This document shows, piece by piece, positions 1 through 10,880 of a stretch of 64,000 bases of DNA (position 1 is the stretch's first letter; each line of letters starts with the position of its first letter). A program made the position numbers and the translations under genes. The notes below the pieces were generated by a model. That model was not told the DNA's origin, made no database searches, and saw only the letters and a list, made by a program, of their open reading frames with translations. This DNA comes from Deroplatys truncata. Taxonomy: Eukaryota > Arthropoda > Insecta > Mantodea > Mantidae. The DNA is taken from positions 131,568,295 through 131,632,294 of the forward strand of contig CM060977.1 of NCBI GenBank assembly GCA_030765065.1. Reading direction: 5' to 3'.

Positions 1-129
1 AATCAAACTTTTTAAGTGAATACGTTGCATAAGTGTTTACAAAAGATGACAAAAATGTCGACTTTTGACTTCGGAGCACAGTTGTTAGCGTCGTAATGAT
101 TGCCGAGTTTTTCAAAAAATACCTAGCAT

Positions 130-680
130 ATCACGAATAGCTTCAAATGCTGAAGATCCTGGCCATCAGTGCCTCTTCACTATTAACCGGCATCTCGTAC
201 ACAACAGTCTGAACGTGTCCCCAAAAGAAAAACTCCAAAGGGGTTTAATTTGTTGAACGTGCTGGCCATGATTTCGGTGCTCCTCTACCGATCCAGCGAT
301 CAGAATACGTTACACTTACAAAGTTCTTTATGTTACCGGAATAATGTCCAGAAGTTCTGGCAAAAGTATACTGTGAAAACTGCAGGTAAATGTGGGCTGT
401 CAAACGTGATGGTAGTAAATACGTTGTCATTCACAACGCCAGCCTAAATGTTCCTCACAAACCGGTGCCAGTGATTTGTTACTCTAATAGCTCTAGGGTT
501 TTCCTGTGCCCAAATATGAATGTTATGCGTGTTAACATGCTCTCTCGTGTAAAACCTTCTCGTCTGTCCACAATATGGTTACAGGAAATGTTGGTTGGTG
601 AATGCATTTATGAAGAAACCGTTGGACACACTGCAATCGGACGAGATGCTACGGATGTAATTGCTATTTATGCAGGATTC
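130..680 (-). pseudogene. Transposase catalytic-domain relic (mariner superfamily, DUF4817 type)
   Basis: Minus-strand fragments in different frames recall the DDE nuclease domain. A TDE-containing stretch near 555-575 matches the position of the first catalytic aspartate. HIWAQENPRA near 490-530 and YLLPSRLTAHIYLQF near 390-430 follow. RWIGRGAPKSWPARS lies at about 255-300 and TPLEFFFWGH at about 213-246, the segment around the third acidic residue; VYEMPVNSEEALMARI ends near 150. The QHDGAPAH-type block with the second aspartate appears to be deleted between the LPSRLT and RWIGRG segments. Several frameshifts and a stop after ARSTN show it cannot encode an active enzyme. It is the downstream half of the gene whose N-terminus is at 1870-2110. 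Confidence 0.7.
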
Positions 681-682
681 TA

Positions 683-1774
683 CTGTCCATTCCAAATCAG
701 AGTTCCCTCTGATGTAAACAGAAGCATGTGCTTTGGCTTGTCACGAACCCAAGAACACATTCTTACGCAAACGTAACTAGTTCCTTAATGCATGTATTGT
801 ATCACGAAATATTAGAGCAGGAAAGGATTAGAATTGCACATTTTATTGCGGTTATCATAAGAACTCATCGTTAAAGGTAATGGATATATACTAGCTGTTA
901 AGAGATTACAAAATATGATTTTAGTCTGCTGTTGGGCTAACACCGAGAGCACCTTGCTTGTTAATACCAACTGTATGCATGACTGCCACTCTCTTAAACA
1001 TACAAGAAATACAGCAATGAATTCCCAGAGGTGCTATCTGAGTACCGAATAAACACTTTGCGCAACACAGGAAATATGATAAACGAACAGGCATTCATAA
1101 TACGTTAGCACACTTATGCTCAGCTCAGCTCAAATCTTATGATTGGCATGACAGAGGAAGGTGCGTGTAGTGCGAATAAACTGTTCAAACACAAAAGCGG
1201 GAAACAGTTAAAAAGTGGCGAAAAACAAACAATACTTCATATATTCAACTCACTATTAGAAAAATACCCAACACTTGCATTAGTGCATATTATGAAACTA
1301 ATATAGAATTTTACAGGCGTTTCAGTGAGAAGTGTAACCAAAGCACGCAGGGAATATAAATAGACATAATAGAACATAGAAGAGGAGAATCAAATTTGGG
1401 AACTTGTTTTGTGTGCGACAGTGCTGTGGAATTATGGATAAGCTTGTCATTATTTTGGAGAGTAGTTCTGATTCCAATATGGCAGCTGAGTTATCTTCGG
1501 AGGATTCGGATTTCGGTGTTGCACTTTTGTCCAAGTTGTGATTAACGTAACTAAAATATTAATTTTCGCATACTTATAAAATTTATTGTTACCTCGGGTT
1601 GCATTTTGAACTATGATTCTCATGCAGGACGCGTTTTTATAGATCGAAACAATGTTCAACAAGCACGTGAGAGGGGAACAAGTAGCCGTTAGGGGCGGGG
1701 ATTGCGAACTACTTTCACGCGGAAATACAAAGAGTTTGTTTACAGTGAGAGATACTCTGGTTTGGAATGGACAG
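683..1774. mobile_element. Element D1: non-autonomous TIR transposon with TA duplication
   Basis: The ends are inverted repeats: the left begins CTGTCCATTCCAAA and the right, reverse-complemented, begins CTGTCCATTCCAAACCAGAG. Both are bordered by TA (681-682 and 1775-1776). The two arms stay similar for about 40 bp with mismatches. A second copy (D2, 6025-7361) shares most of the interior, so this is a repeat family. No transposase is visible; long frames inside are not conserved between copies. TA duplication suggests mobilisation by a Tc1/mariner-type enzyme. D1 interrupts the mariner-superfamily relic and is therefore younger than it. Confidence 0.65.
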
Positions 1775-1869
1775 TAGTAACCCAAGATGCATGCATGGTA
1801 TGCCCTATTGCTCTTATGCTTGCGGCGGAGGTTCATGGACCCGGTATGTACCTCCTGTTGAGACACCGT

Positions 1870-2110
1870 TCTTGCATTTCTTTGGACTTCCGAACGATAC
1901 GCTTGTTTTTGGAAGGTTCCTGTTTCTCGCAGTGACTGATATACGGCAGTAAAGGTGCTGTGATGAGGCAAATGTCTCCTTGGGTAAATTTCAGCATAAA
2001 GATCTCGTGCATTTTTGCATTTTCCAAAGGAGCACCATAAACACAATGCATGCCTGCTAGTTCTGCGCAAGTAAAGTGGAACAATTTTGCAACAGACTGT
2101 AAAACTAAAA
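1870..2110 (-). pseudogene. Transposase N-terminal helix-turn-helix relic
   Basis: Two overlapping minus frames together match the N-terminal domain that precedes the DDE nuclease in DUF4817-type transposases. One frame gives CAELAGMHCVYGAP. The next continues as ARDLYAEIYPRRHLPHHSTF and then VYQSLRETGTFQ. The frame change falls between the two blocks, within about 20 codons. The domain binds the terminal repeats in active relatives. This stretch is the upstream half of the gene whose catalytic half is at 130-680. Confidence 0.65.
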
Positions 2111-2651
2111 GTCCTTCCAGCAAACGGAACACTTTGATATATTCTGATAGCTGAAATTGATAACCTACACGTCTTGTAGGAACCTCAAAGTCACAAAGTG
2201 CTGTATTATATACTAGGAAATCCTTTACCACTTAAATAACAAAACGCAGGTTTTCGGTTAATGGTGATATAAACAATGTTAAAAGCAGAACACAAGCGAT
2301 ATTCCTAAATGCAAAGAAAAGCAATACTCCAATCCGTGTGGGAACAGGTATCTGTTTGACAGAATTTCATTTAACCCGACGCGGGTTTGAAAAACGTTAC
2401 TGTCCTCTAGCTCGATAACAAGTCGTTTAAGGACATACATTTCCGATAAAAAAATACTCAAATATAGCCCCTGAATCACACCTTAAAATCATTCGGTGTT
2501 ATTCTGAATCACCCTCTGTAAGCGGTCAATACGTTATACAGAAAGGTATTGCTCGCTGTAATAATTATTGCAATCAAAACTTTGTACTGTAGTATGTTTA
2601 TACGATATATAAATAGTTTTGACATAACCATAGTGTACGCTTTGTGTAATA

Positions 2652-3102
2652 AAAGTAAAGGTACATATTACCGAGGGGCCCGAAACCGGGGCAAAGCACC
2701 ACAAGTAGGCTACAACGGTCCCTTTTGCTTCTAATGGGAGGGAGGATGAGGGGAGAGTCCCGAAGGGTGAGAGATCCAGATGATGACGGGAGAAAGCATG
2801 GATGGGTCCTAACATTTCCAGATAGAACGCGTCCCGACGTTGCCCGACCCCACCCATGAGACCCTAACTTCCGGCGGTTCCCCCTGATGGGGCCATTTCG
2901 GAGGGTCCCAGAGGGCCGACATCACGGAAGAAAACTCTACAAAGTGTACAACCGCATCCTCCGAACACCTTGAAACAAATAACAATGAAGGAGATGACGG
3001 ATACAGGAAATATGGATCAGAATGGGCGGTCGCAGGGGATGGAACCCGCGACCTCCCGAATACAAGTCGCACAATTACCGCGACGCCACCTCGCTCGGTG
3101 CG
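2652..3102 (-). mobile_element. SINE E1 (tRNA-headed), 10-bp target duplication
   Basis: The element is flanked by TTGTGTAATA at 2642-2651 and 3103-3112. On the minus strand it starts with a tRNA-like pol III head: an A-box-like GAGGTGGCGTCGCGG segment and a B box GGTTCCATCCC. A GC-rich body of about 350 bp follows. A copy at 17051-17551 is alignable along its whole length and has its own 11-bp duplication, so the ends are secure. Frames inside it are not genes. It would depend on a LINE reverse transcriptase supplied in trans. Confidence 0.8.
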
Positions 3103-3112
3103 TTGTGTAATA

Positions 3113-3669
3113 GCTTTAAAGCAAAATAACTTTCAAGCTTTATATAGGGAAAGGGAACTTACGGCTTCACAAATTAAACACGTGAAATATAATAGCATTA
3201 TAAACGCTGTGAAAGCAACAGAGGAGAACGCCTAACATCTGCAAGCCATTATGCAATTTCATAATATTGCCATGCATCACGGAGGCAGTTTAGTAATTAC
3301 TATCATACATCTCACATTGTTGTTACGAGCTCTTTTTGTGTTTACAGATATTCTCACCTAGCAATTAACGACATAAGACAGCAACCCAAGACGCGGCTTT
3401 CTTAAAACCACCTTGCCGTCTAATATTATCCGGGAGCTACCATTTTAGAGACCATACAGGGTGTTCATTAATATCACCCCACAACATTTATTGCCTAAAG
3501 TGCAGACCAAGCCAAACCATGAATGAGAAAGAAAGAGACCAATAAATCTATGCATTCAAAATTCTTAGTTAAGCTTGAAATTGTTAAAGGATGAGCACAT
3601 TGCTATTCGGCTGGACAAGAAGACAAGCAATAAGTGAAGGAAACAGAAAGACGGCGCAGTATAAAAGAA
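3113..3669. other. Unassigned spacer
   Basis: No coding region was recognised. At about 3458 the sequence ACAGGGTGTTCATTAATATC resembles one terminal repeat of a mariner-superfamily element, but no matching inverted partner was found nearby. It may be a truncated end. Confidence 0.4.
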
Positions 3670-5600
3670 GAAATCTGATGTGTTACATTCAAATAACTTC
3701 CTCTACCCTCCATCGCTTCCTCGTGGATATACAAGTTATTTTAACGGCAGTTTCTTTTCCTATCTACTTCATTTTAATCGCGATAAGCCTTTCCGGAAAT
3801 AGCTGTATCGGAGAAATTAATAATAATTAATAAAACAAATAAAATGTATGACTTGAATCTTCTGAGAATACTCTGTGAAGTCCTCTTCTTTCAGAAAGGA
3901 TTTCGCGTAATCTTTTATAACTAGTAAACGTTAGGCGATAGACGAAAACGTACTCACAAAAAATGTAGGTGTCTTTAAAACACGCACTGTTTATTTCAAA
4001 TAACTTTTTTGTGGCATCACCCATTTCGGAGATATCTGTTATTAACGGTTCGAGTTTTTCAATTCTTAGACATTCTTTTAAAGTCCTGTCCATTTTCAGT
4101 TGTTTATCCCGTGGAGGAGAAGGACATTGGAGAGATTTTGTGAGAGATGGATGTTTGAAGGTTATTATAATGGGAGAATTTTTTTAGCTCCAATTAAAAT
4201 GGTGAATGTGAAGTGTAGGTGTGGATATAAGTGCTGTGTGTAGAAATTTTGTGTTGTGTAGTGTGCATAGAAGATAGAAGTGTATAGAAAGAAATGTGTA
4301 ATGAGTGGTGCATATGAAGAATGAAGATTTGGTTATAGATTATTTAAATTAAATGATTGTAAATTGAAGTATAAATGTTAATTTAATAATAATAGGATAT
4401 AGTGTTAGATATATAATTTTAGTTTGGATTAAATATTTTAAATGTTAACTTATTGAATGGAAATATAAATAGGATATGTGATGATTAATGAATGAAATGA
4501 TATATATATATATAATAAATTTATTGTGTCTAGATTATTAAATTAAAATGATTTGATGTAGTGTATTTGTGTTTAAATGAATATGTTTCAGCATTAAATA
4601 GTAAGTGTGAAGATAGTATGAAATGTTTTAAATAACTTTAAAGCGGAATAAATAATAGGATTTTAGGATTATTTATATAAGGGCATGTAGTTATAGATAG
4701 TAGGAATGGAAAATATAAGTTATAAAATAAATGTGTCATAAAATAATTATAAATAAATATATATATGAATATAAATAAGGTAAATGGTTCTAATTTTCTT
4801 TTGTAATTTAAAGGAAATTAATAAATAAAAATGTAAATTAAGCAAATATTGTTAATTTCTATATAATTATTTTAGTGTGAAAGCATAAATTTAAAAATAC
4901 AAGTAAATTTGTAAATTATTATTGTAATAATTTATCAAGTACGTTAAATTATATATTAATTTAACTGTATAATAGAAAGAAGAACTTATTTTAGCTAGAA
5001 GATCTTGGTAAATAGTACTGGATAGCAGTATGTAACCTCTGGATACCAGTGGAGTTTTTAGTTTTGTAGTAAGTTTTGTTAGTTAAGTAGCTGGATACCA
5101 GTTGCTTTTATGTTGGTTACCAGCATTAGTATAGATTTAGTAATTATTATTTATTTACACCTTTACTATCTATTATTCATTTTCGTTACTTATGTTTTCT
5201 ATTTTATGTTTTCTTTGTTTGTAGTTAGGCAGCAGTTATAGACTTAATCTATAAAATTAATGCATATATGAATTCAAAAAAATTTGATTCAATAAATAGA
5301 AAATTTGGATATATGCCCGGTATAGTAACCTGAATATTCAGATTTTATTTTATTTTTTTTTTATCCCGATATCATGGAAACAGTATGGAATTTTAAGGCC
5401 AGTATATAGGGTCCAGTTCTTAAACATTTGACTATCGCTGTTCCCTTGGATCTATAAGAAATGTGTATTGCAGCTATTTCCGGAAAGGTTTATCTGGATT
5501 AAAATAAAATACTCCTAGTAGGAAAATAAGGTTTTACAACAATAATTTGTATGCCCATTAATAAACGATAGGGGATAGACAAAGTCTTGTGAATTTGTTA
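3670..5600 (+). mobile_element. Family-B repeat copy B0, rearranged, interrupted by insert P
   Basis: Bases 3838-4112 and 5369-5600 are consecutive parts of the family-B consensus seen at 34467-36274, 41301-42363 and 55356-58166. Landmarks are the GATAGACGAAAACG block, the ACAGTATGGAATTTT block and the ACCCATTAATAAACGATAG-like block near the right end. Between them lies the 1.25-kb insert P. The usual left end is missing. In its place, 3672-3815 is the family's right-end sequence in inverted orientation, beginning ATCTGATGTGTTACATTC, so the copy has right-end sequence at both sides. No coding capacity. Confidence 0.7.
4113..5359. mobile_element. Insert P: 1.25-kb cytosine-poor AT-rich element with 9-bp target duplication
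   Basis: It is flanked by TTTATCCCG (4104-4112 and 5360-5368) inside a family-B copy; removing one duplicate and the insert restores the host order. It starts TGGAGGAGAAGG and ends in a T-rich run. Cytosine is nearly absent on the plus strand: 4321-4440 has none, and 4321-4980 has fewer than 20 by eye, while guanine is common. No protein was recognised. The class is unknown; a retroposed sequence is one possibility. Confidence 0.55.
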
Positions 5601-6022
5601 TGCCATTTTTAAAAGATTTTAGTTATTTTAAGCATTTTTAGGTCATCAAAATCCGGGCCCTGATTATTAGTCAATCTGGAGAGGAAAGGTGGTTTGTTCT
5701 AGTGAGCTGCAGGGATTCTCATTAGTATGCATATACAGGCTGTAATCTCTAGCCCCTATTCGTTGTGAAGTTATATATTCCTGCACATTCACAAGCAGCC
5801 CCTAATTACGAGTCGGTGCTCTTCGTGTCAGCGTGCACATCTCTTGTGGAGACTTCAGCTGATGACTTGTTCACTGCAGAAACGCGCCTATCTTCCAAAC
5901 AGCGAGTTACAGGTTCGATTCTCTGTCATCCTGTACTTTATTATGTTATCTAAACGGAAGAAAACACCTACTTCAGGACAAGCGCATTCATTTCACCTGC
6001 CATATTTGAGGATTATTAGTTC
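5601..6022. other. Unassigned spacer with a tRNA-like B-box sequence
   Basis: No gene was recognised. ACAGGTTCGATTCTCTG near 5909-5925 resembles a pol III B box and could be the remnant of a tRNA-derived SINE head, but no A box or repeat partner is clear. Confidence 0.3.
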
Positions 6023-6024
6023 TA

Positions 6025-7361
6025 CTGTCCATTTCAAACCAGAGTTCCCTCTGATGTAAACAGAAGCACGTGCTTCTGCTTGTTACGAACCCAAGAACAC
6101 ACTCTTACGCCAACGTAAATAGTTCCTTAATACGTGTATTGTATCCTGAAATGTTAGGGCAGGAAAAATATATCACTGCACAGTTTATTGCGGTTATCAT
6201 AAGAACTCATTGTTAAAGGTAATGGATATACACTAGCTGTTAAGAGATTATTGCGCTAACGGCGAGAGCATCTTGCTTGTTATAGGTCTCGCCAGGGATA
6301 TTGGCATATGACCTTCAGGGCTAGCCCAGTCAGCCAGCCCTCTGATGTTTCAATACCTCCCTTGCAAGCAGCACGTGGTTCCTTCTGTCCAGTTGTGGTC
6401 CAGTTCCTTCCACCGTATACAACTCCCGTCTCAACTTGCACCATTCTTCGAGCTGCAGCCCCGTATGTGTCATACATCTATACGGTAAATGACTCGCATC
6501 GCAGCTTTCCATTAAAATTTTCACATGCCAAAATCCGTGGTGCGACCTATAATACCAACCGTATGCATGACTGCCACTCTCTTACATATACAAGAAATGC
6601 AGCAGTGAATTCCCAGAGGTGCTATCTGAGTACCCAATAAACACTTTGCGTAACACAGGAAATATGATAAGCGAACAGTCATTCATAATACGCTAGCACA
6701 CGTATGCTCAGCTCAGGTCAAATCTTGTGATTTAGTCAGTTGGTATTAGAGTTCTCATGGCAGAGGAAGGTGCGTGTAGCGCGAACAAACTGTTCAAACA
6801 CAAAAGCGGGAAATAGTTAAAAAGTGGCGAAAAACAAACAATACTTCATATATTCAACTCATTATTAGAAAAATACGCGACACTTGCATTAGTGCATATT
6901 ACGAAACTAATATCGGATTTTACAGGCGTTTCAGTGAGAAGTGTAACCAAAGCGAGCAGTGAATATAAACAGACATACTAGAGCATAGAATAGGATAAAA
7001 TGTGGGAACTTGTTTTAAGTGCGACAGTGCTGTGGAATTGTGGATAAGCTTGTCATTATTTTGAAGCGTGTTCTGATTCCGATATGCCTGCTGAGTCATC
7101 TTCGGAGGATTCGGATTTGGATGTTGCACTTTTGCTTGAGGATTGTGATTAACCTAAGTATAATAGTCATTACCGCATACTTATAAAATCGATTGTTACC
7201 TCAGGTTGCATTTTGAACTATGATTCTCACACAGAGCGCGTTTTTATAGATTTAAATAGTGTTCAAGCACGTGGGAGGGGGGGGGGATTGCGAACTACGT
7301 TCGCGCGGATAATACAAGGAGTTTGTTTTCAGTGAAAGGCACTCTGGTTTGGAATGAACAG
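6025..7361. mobile_element. Element D2: second copy of the D family
   Basis: It is bordered by TA (6023-6024 and 7362-7363) with the same terminal sequences as D1. Most of D1 aligns to it, including the AACCCAAGAACACA block, the TGCATGACTGCCACTCTCTT block and a GGATAAGCTTGTCATTATTT block. D2 has about 260 bp near 6285-6555 that D1 lacks, so D1 may be a deletion derivative. No transposase was recognised; frames inside are short and not shared. Confidence 0.65.
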
Positions 7362-7363
7362 TA

Positions 7364-8875
7364 GGGTTGAACACATGTAATATTTCTGAACTGTGTATAG
7401 TTCCGGACACAGCGGTGCACAAATTCTTTGAAGGTCGTGGAAAGATACATAGTACTGCATTGGCTCTTTCTGTGTTCTGTTTCTTAAATATTGCCAGTAA
7501 CAATAATACACAGGATATGTATAATGCAGCTGTTTTCAAAATGCTTACAGGTAACAACAGAAATACACACACTTTCTGAAGCTGTACAGGGACGCTAGGA
7601 TGAAACAAAGCTCAGTGTTAATCTTATAAACTAGTTTGGAGTAAAACGAAGTATTTACGTCAGTTGCTGGCACAGCAAGCTCCAGTGAGTCTTCTCAGTC
7701 TGCGGATTGAGAAGTTATGCAGTTCCGGCGCTGTACAGGCTATGCCGTAAACACTGTCCACTGCATCGCGTCGTACCAATTTCGGCCAAAATGACTGCTT
7801 TGCACTCGTAGCGCACCAATGTGCGTATTGGCCGTCGGTAGTAAAGGTCGCAGGTTCAAATACTGCCACTTGAAGGTACTTTTTATGTTTAGTAAATTTA
7901 ACGAGAACTCATAGTTTGGCATGGAAGTGTCGTTTCACTTAATTAGTTTAATTGTGTAAATTTCATTAAAACACAATTTGTTACTTGTTAGAATATGCTT
8001 CAATGAACATTATAAATAAATGCAAGAAATTAATAAAAAATACTAATTTATTCGCAGGCGGGATTTGAATTTCCTTCACCATGACTTTCCAGGATGTTAA
8101 CTATTGGGCTACTAGAGCATGTTAACAACGCGCACCGCCGTAGCCCTATAATAATCAGCGGGCGTGAATGCAGTGTCAGCACCTGCATTTCGCATCGTCT
8201 GTAAAATGTAGGGTTGCCTAGTTACCAATCCGCAGGATGAGGAGACTCATGTGGTATATTTATTAGGGATGGGCAGAAAATGACTACGGTTACATTGTAA
8301 CGGTACTTTGAGATTACCCCTGGTCAAATTTAGTAATGTGGCTCCGGGGTTGAATGGATATTTGGCCTAAGCGACGTAAGCATGACTAGCACATTTCCAA
8401 AACAAGTCAGCACCCTCCAATTCATTCGGCAGCCGTTCCCCTTGAATAACGCCATACTCCCTTGCTGACGTACGCATCTGGGAAATGACTTGCCAGAATT
8501 TCTAAAGCCAATTTCATTGTTCCTCTTAAACAATTTTGTCTTAAACATCCGTGACCTTATATAAGTATAACTTTTAGTTATATATTGTACGCTTATTTAA
8601 CAGTATGCAATTAATGATATACTTGTTACACTAAACTGCATGTTTTCCAATAATGTCAATACATGCGAAGATATTAACAGCAGAAGCTAGCTTTAAAACT
8701 GAAATTTAATATAGTGATTTAAGTACTCACAGCTAATTGTGTACTTGCAATACTAAACTATATTTTCCCACTCGGTTTATTATATTTGGAGAGATATTAG
8801 AGTGAATCAAATATTAATACTGGTCTATCCTCATTTATAGTAGGTTTGAGGAAGAGACAATATCAGTGAACTACG

Positions 8876-8880
<5 letters not shown>
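7364..8880. other. Unassigned region with weak tRNA-like segments
   Basis: No gene or transposase was recognised. GGTCGCAGGTTCAAATACTG (about 7847-7866, plus) and GGCGGGATTTGAATTTCC (about 8058-8075, B-box-like on the minus strand) look like pol III B boxes of SINE heads. Neither has a second copy in this window that would fix its boundaries. Confidence 0.3.

Positions 8881-8935
<55 letters not shown>
8881..8935. repeat. (AAT)n microsatellite
   Basis: About 18 uninterrupted AAT/TAA units. Confidence 0.95.
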
Positions 8936-8936
<1 letters not shown>

Positions 8937-9081
8937 TCATTTATTACTATAACGCAGAACATAGTAATTACCCATTTAGATTTAAAGTTATCCCCTAGAA
9001 ACCGTGGAAAAGAAGAGACTCTTGCTCAGGGGGATTCCAGAACAGTACAGGCTATGTGTAGACTACATTATTCGGAAATAT

Positions 9082-9545
9082 TGTTATATACTGGGGTGAG
9101 GCCAAAAGGTTTACAGCTAGATATTAAATTTTAGTTACCCCAGCATAAACATTGGGAGGCATAGCATCAGAGGTAGTGATAGTACCAGAAACCTAACTAC
9201 ACATTCCAGAGCAGGCGTGGGATAGTTATCATAAAATACACAGCATTTCACATTAATCACATTACCTGTGGTTTATTGAATATAACACGGTGCCCCTACA
9301 TCTCACACAAAAGATAAAAAGGAAGAAATTGAATGAAGATGCTACCCACACGCGGTTACATTCCCACAAATTCACATACGACCTTCCACACCAGACACTC
9401 GACCAGAAGTGACGCTAACACTCAACACACACATAGGAATAATGCTCACTTCTCCCACTCTCCACCGCTAGTAGGGATCGCCAGCTAGACAGTGGCGAGT
9501 CGTCACGCCAGACACATTACTGCGTCGTTGACGACAGTATTGTTG
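9082..9545 (-). mobile_element. J1: LTR-like repeat, diverged copy
   Basis: It aligns in inverted orientation with 60689-61165. Shared blocks include the GGCCAAAAG segment next to the TGTTATATACTGGGG end, the CCCAGCATAAACATT segment, the GAGCAGGCGTGGGA segment and CCTGTGGTTTATT, whose complement contains AATAAA. The better copy J2 begins TGTTGG and ends CAACA, as LTRs do. J1's far end is diverged, so 9545 is approximate. No coding sequence. Confidence 0.5.
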
Positions 9546-9655
9546 GGGTAATTCTTTCGACTGGGGTTTTGAAGGTTATGTATATCGGAAACAAAATACG
9601 ATCCAGGGTAGCTCCAAATAACCGAAAGCATTTGCTAAAAACAGTATGGACGTTT

Positions 9656-9675
9656 TCTCTCTCTCTCTCTCTCTC
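9656..9675. repeat. (CT)n microsatellite
   Basis: About 10 TC units. Confidence 0.9.
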
Positions 9676-9890
9676 AACAATAAGGTTTATAACAAGGATT
9701 TTTTTCTAGAACCTTCATAAATTAAGAAATAAAACTACTTCTTTGGCCGGCATTTCTAGCACGAGTGTCATGACCGTTATCTTTGAACGCAAAGTGAATT
9801 TCGTTTTTAAAAGAGTCTCTTTTCACACTGAGTATTCACACCACTTTTCTTATTTAATATAAAATGCCTCAGCGTTGATTAAATTTATTA

Positions 9891-10052
9891 CAAGCTCCCC
9901 TTCCCTTATCATGATGCATATTTTCCCCGTCCCTTGTCATCGCCCTGTCCAAAGACTTACCAACCGGAGCGTCTGCCTCTCTACTCTACCAGCAAAGCCC
10001 TCAGCTCCAGCTTGGGGTTAAAATATGCATCAGAGTGCCAATGAGCTTGCTT
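9891..10052. repeat. Possible small foldback element
   Basis: CAAGCTC and GATGCATATTTT near 9890-9925 recur in inverted orientation near 10018-10052 (AAAATATGCATC, then GAGCTTG). The arms are imperfect and no target duplication was confirmed, so a chance or degraded palindrome is possible. Confidence 0.3.
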
Positions 10053-10349
10053 TGATATGCCTGATCTAAAGACTGGCGACCCTCATAGGGGCGTTGTTTC
10101 TAGTAACCGAGTAAAAACACAGGAAACACATCCCAATATATCTGTAATGCAAGTTTCTAAACTGACATTGCCTTAAAGATTTGGAGAATTTAAAGACCCT
10201 ATACCCGAAATGTTAAATTTACTAAATGCATGACTCATTATCTCAGAAACTATTTAAGATGTGAGACTGAAATTTTTACAGGATATAGCCGCTTGCCTTC
10301 TGAGTTCATTGATCCAGTATTATCCAATACGATTATTAAGGAATATAGG

Positions 10350-10880
10350 ACCGAACGAGATGGCTGAGCCGTAGCGCCTGTGGTCTGCATTCGAGAGATC
10401 CTGGGTTCGATTCCCGGCGACCACTCTGACTCATGTGTTTTGGGGAGTTTTCCCGGGTTGTCAGGCGAATGCTGGAGCAATTTCTCTCCACTTCGTTCAA
10501 TTAATCATTTCATTCATCCTTTACCCCGTTTGGTCTGTTTCAGAACTGAAAGTGTCGGCGACGGTTTTTCGGTGCAACGTGGCAGGGGAAAAGGATGCTC
10601 TCTGTAAACTTTCTCCGTCGGCCTTCGGCTGGTTGCCGGGGTATAAGGACCCCCTTTGGTGGTAGGAGGTGTTGGACCCTGTCAGGGGCAGGGTCCCCGG
10701 TACGCCCGTCCGACTGCTGGGGCGTCTCAATCTATAGACTGTGGGGCCCCTCTCATTGCTGTGCCGTCACTTCTGGTACCGGCCACCCGGTGTCTACCTT
10801 CACCTCATCCCTTCCGCTTCACAATCCAATTCAATCCAAGCACAGCCTTCTCCTCAATTATATTATATTTTTATTAAAAA
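10350..10880 (+). mobile_element. SINE F1 (tRNA-headed)
   Basis: The first 80 bases look like a tRNA gene with pol III promoters: A box GATGGCTGAGCCGTAG and B box GGGTTCGATTCCCGGC. A GC-rich body of about 400 bp follows, with an AT-rich tail after 10845. A diverged relative lies at 47058-47400, sharing GAGTGGGATGGCTCAGGCGG and CCAGGGTTCGATCAC heads and a CTGTTTCAG block. The 60-100 residue frames here (10380-10903) are shadows of the SINE. The tRNA of origin was not determined. Confidence 0.7.

Larger units (their letters stand above)
1..2518 (-). mobile_element. Mariner-superfamily DNA transposon relic (DUF4817-type transposase), split by element D1
   Basis: A degenerate cut-and-paste transposon read on the minus strand. 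Its 5' terminus is at 2518, where the minus strand reads CAGAGGGTGATTCAG next to a TA. The other end lies at or beyond base 1. It carries two separated pieces of one transposase, a helix-turn-helix region (about 1870-2110) and a DDE catalytic region (about 130-680), now parted by a 1.09-kb TA-flanked insertion (683-1774). Region 2232-2518 is the untranslated leader and terminal repeat; I see no gene in it. Frameshifts, stops and deletions make it inactive. The family is common in insects and is often annotated as a DUF4817-containing protein; that identity rests on motif recognition, not a search. Confidence 0.72.

Noticed and set aside
390-776. 128-residue plus-strand ORF
   Set aside because: It is antisense to the mariner-superfamily transposase relic and crosses the D1 boundary.
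10343-10425. A tRNA gene at the head of SINE F1
   Set aside because: The A and B boxes are good, but the sequence does not fold into a convincing cloverleaf by eye and runs on into a SINE body with a related copy at 47058.
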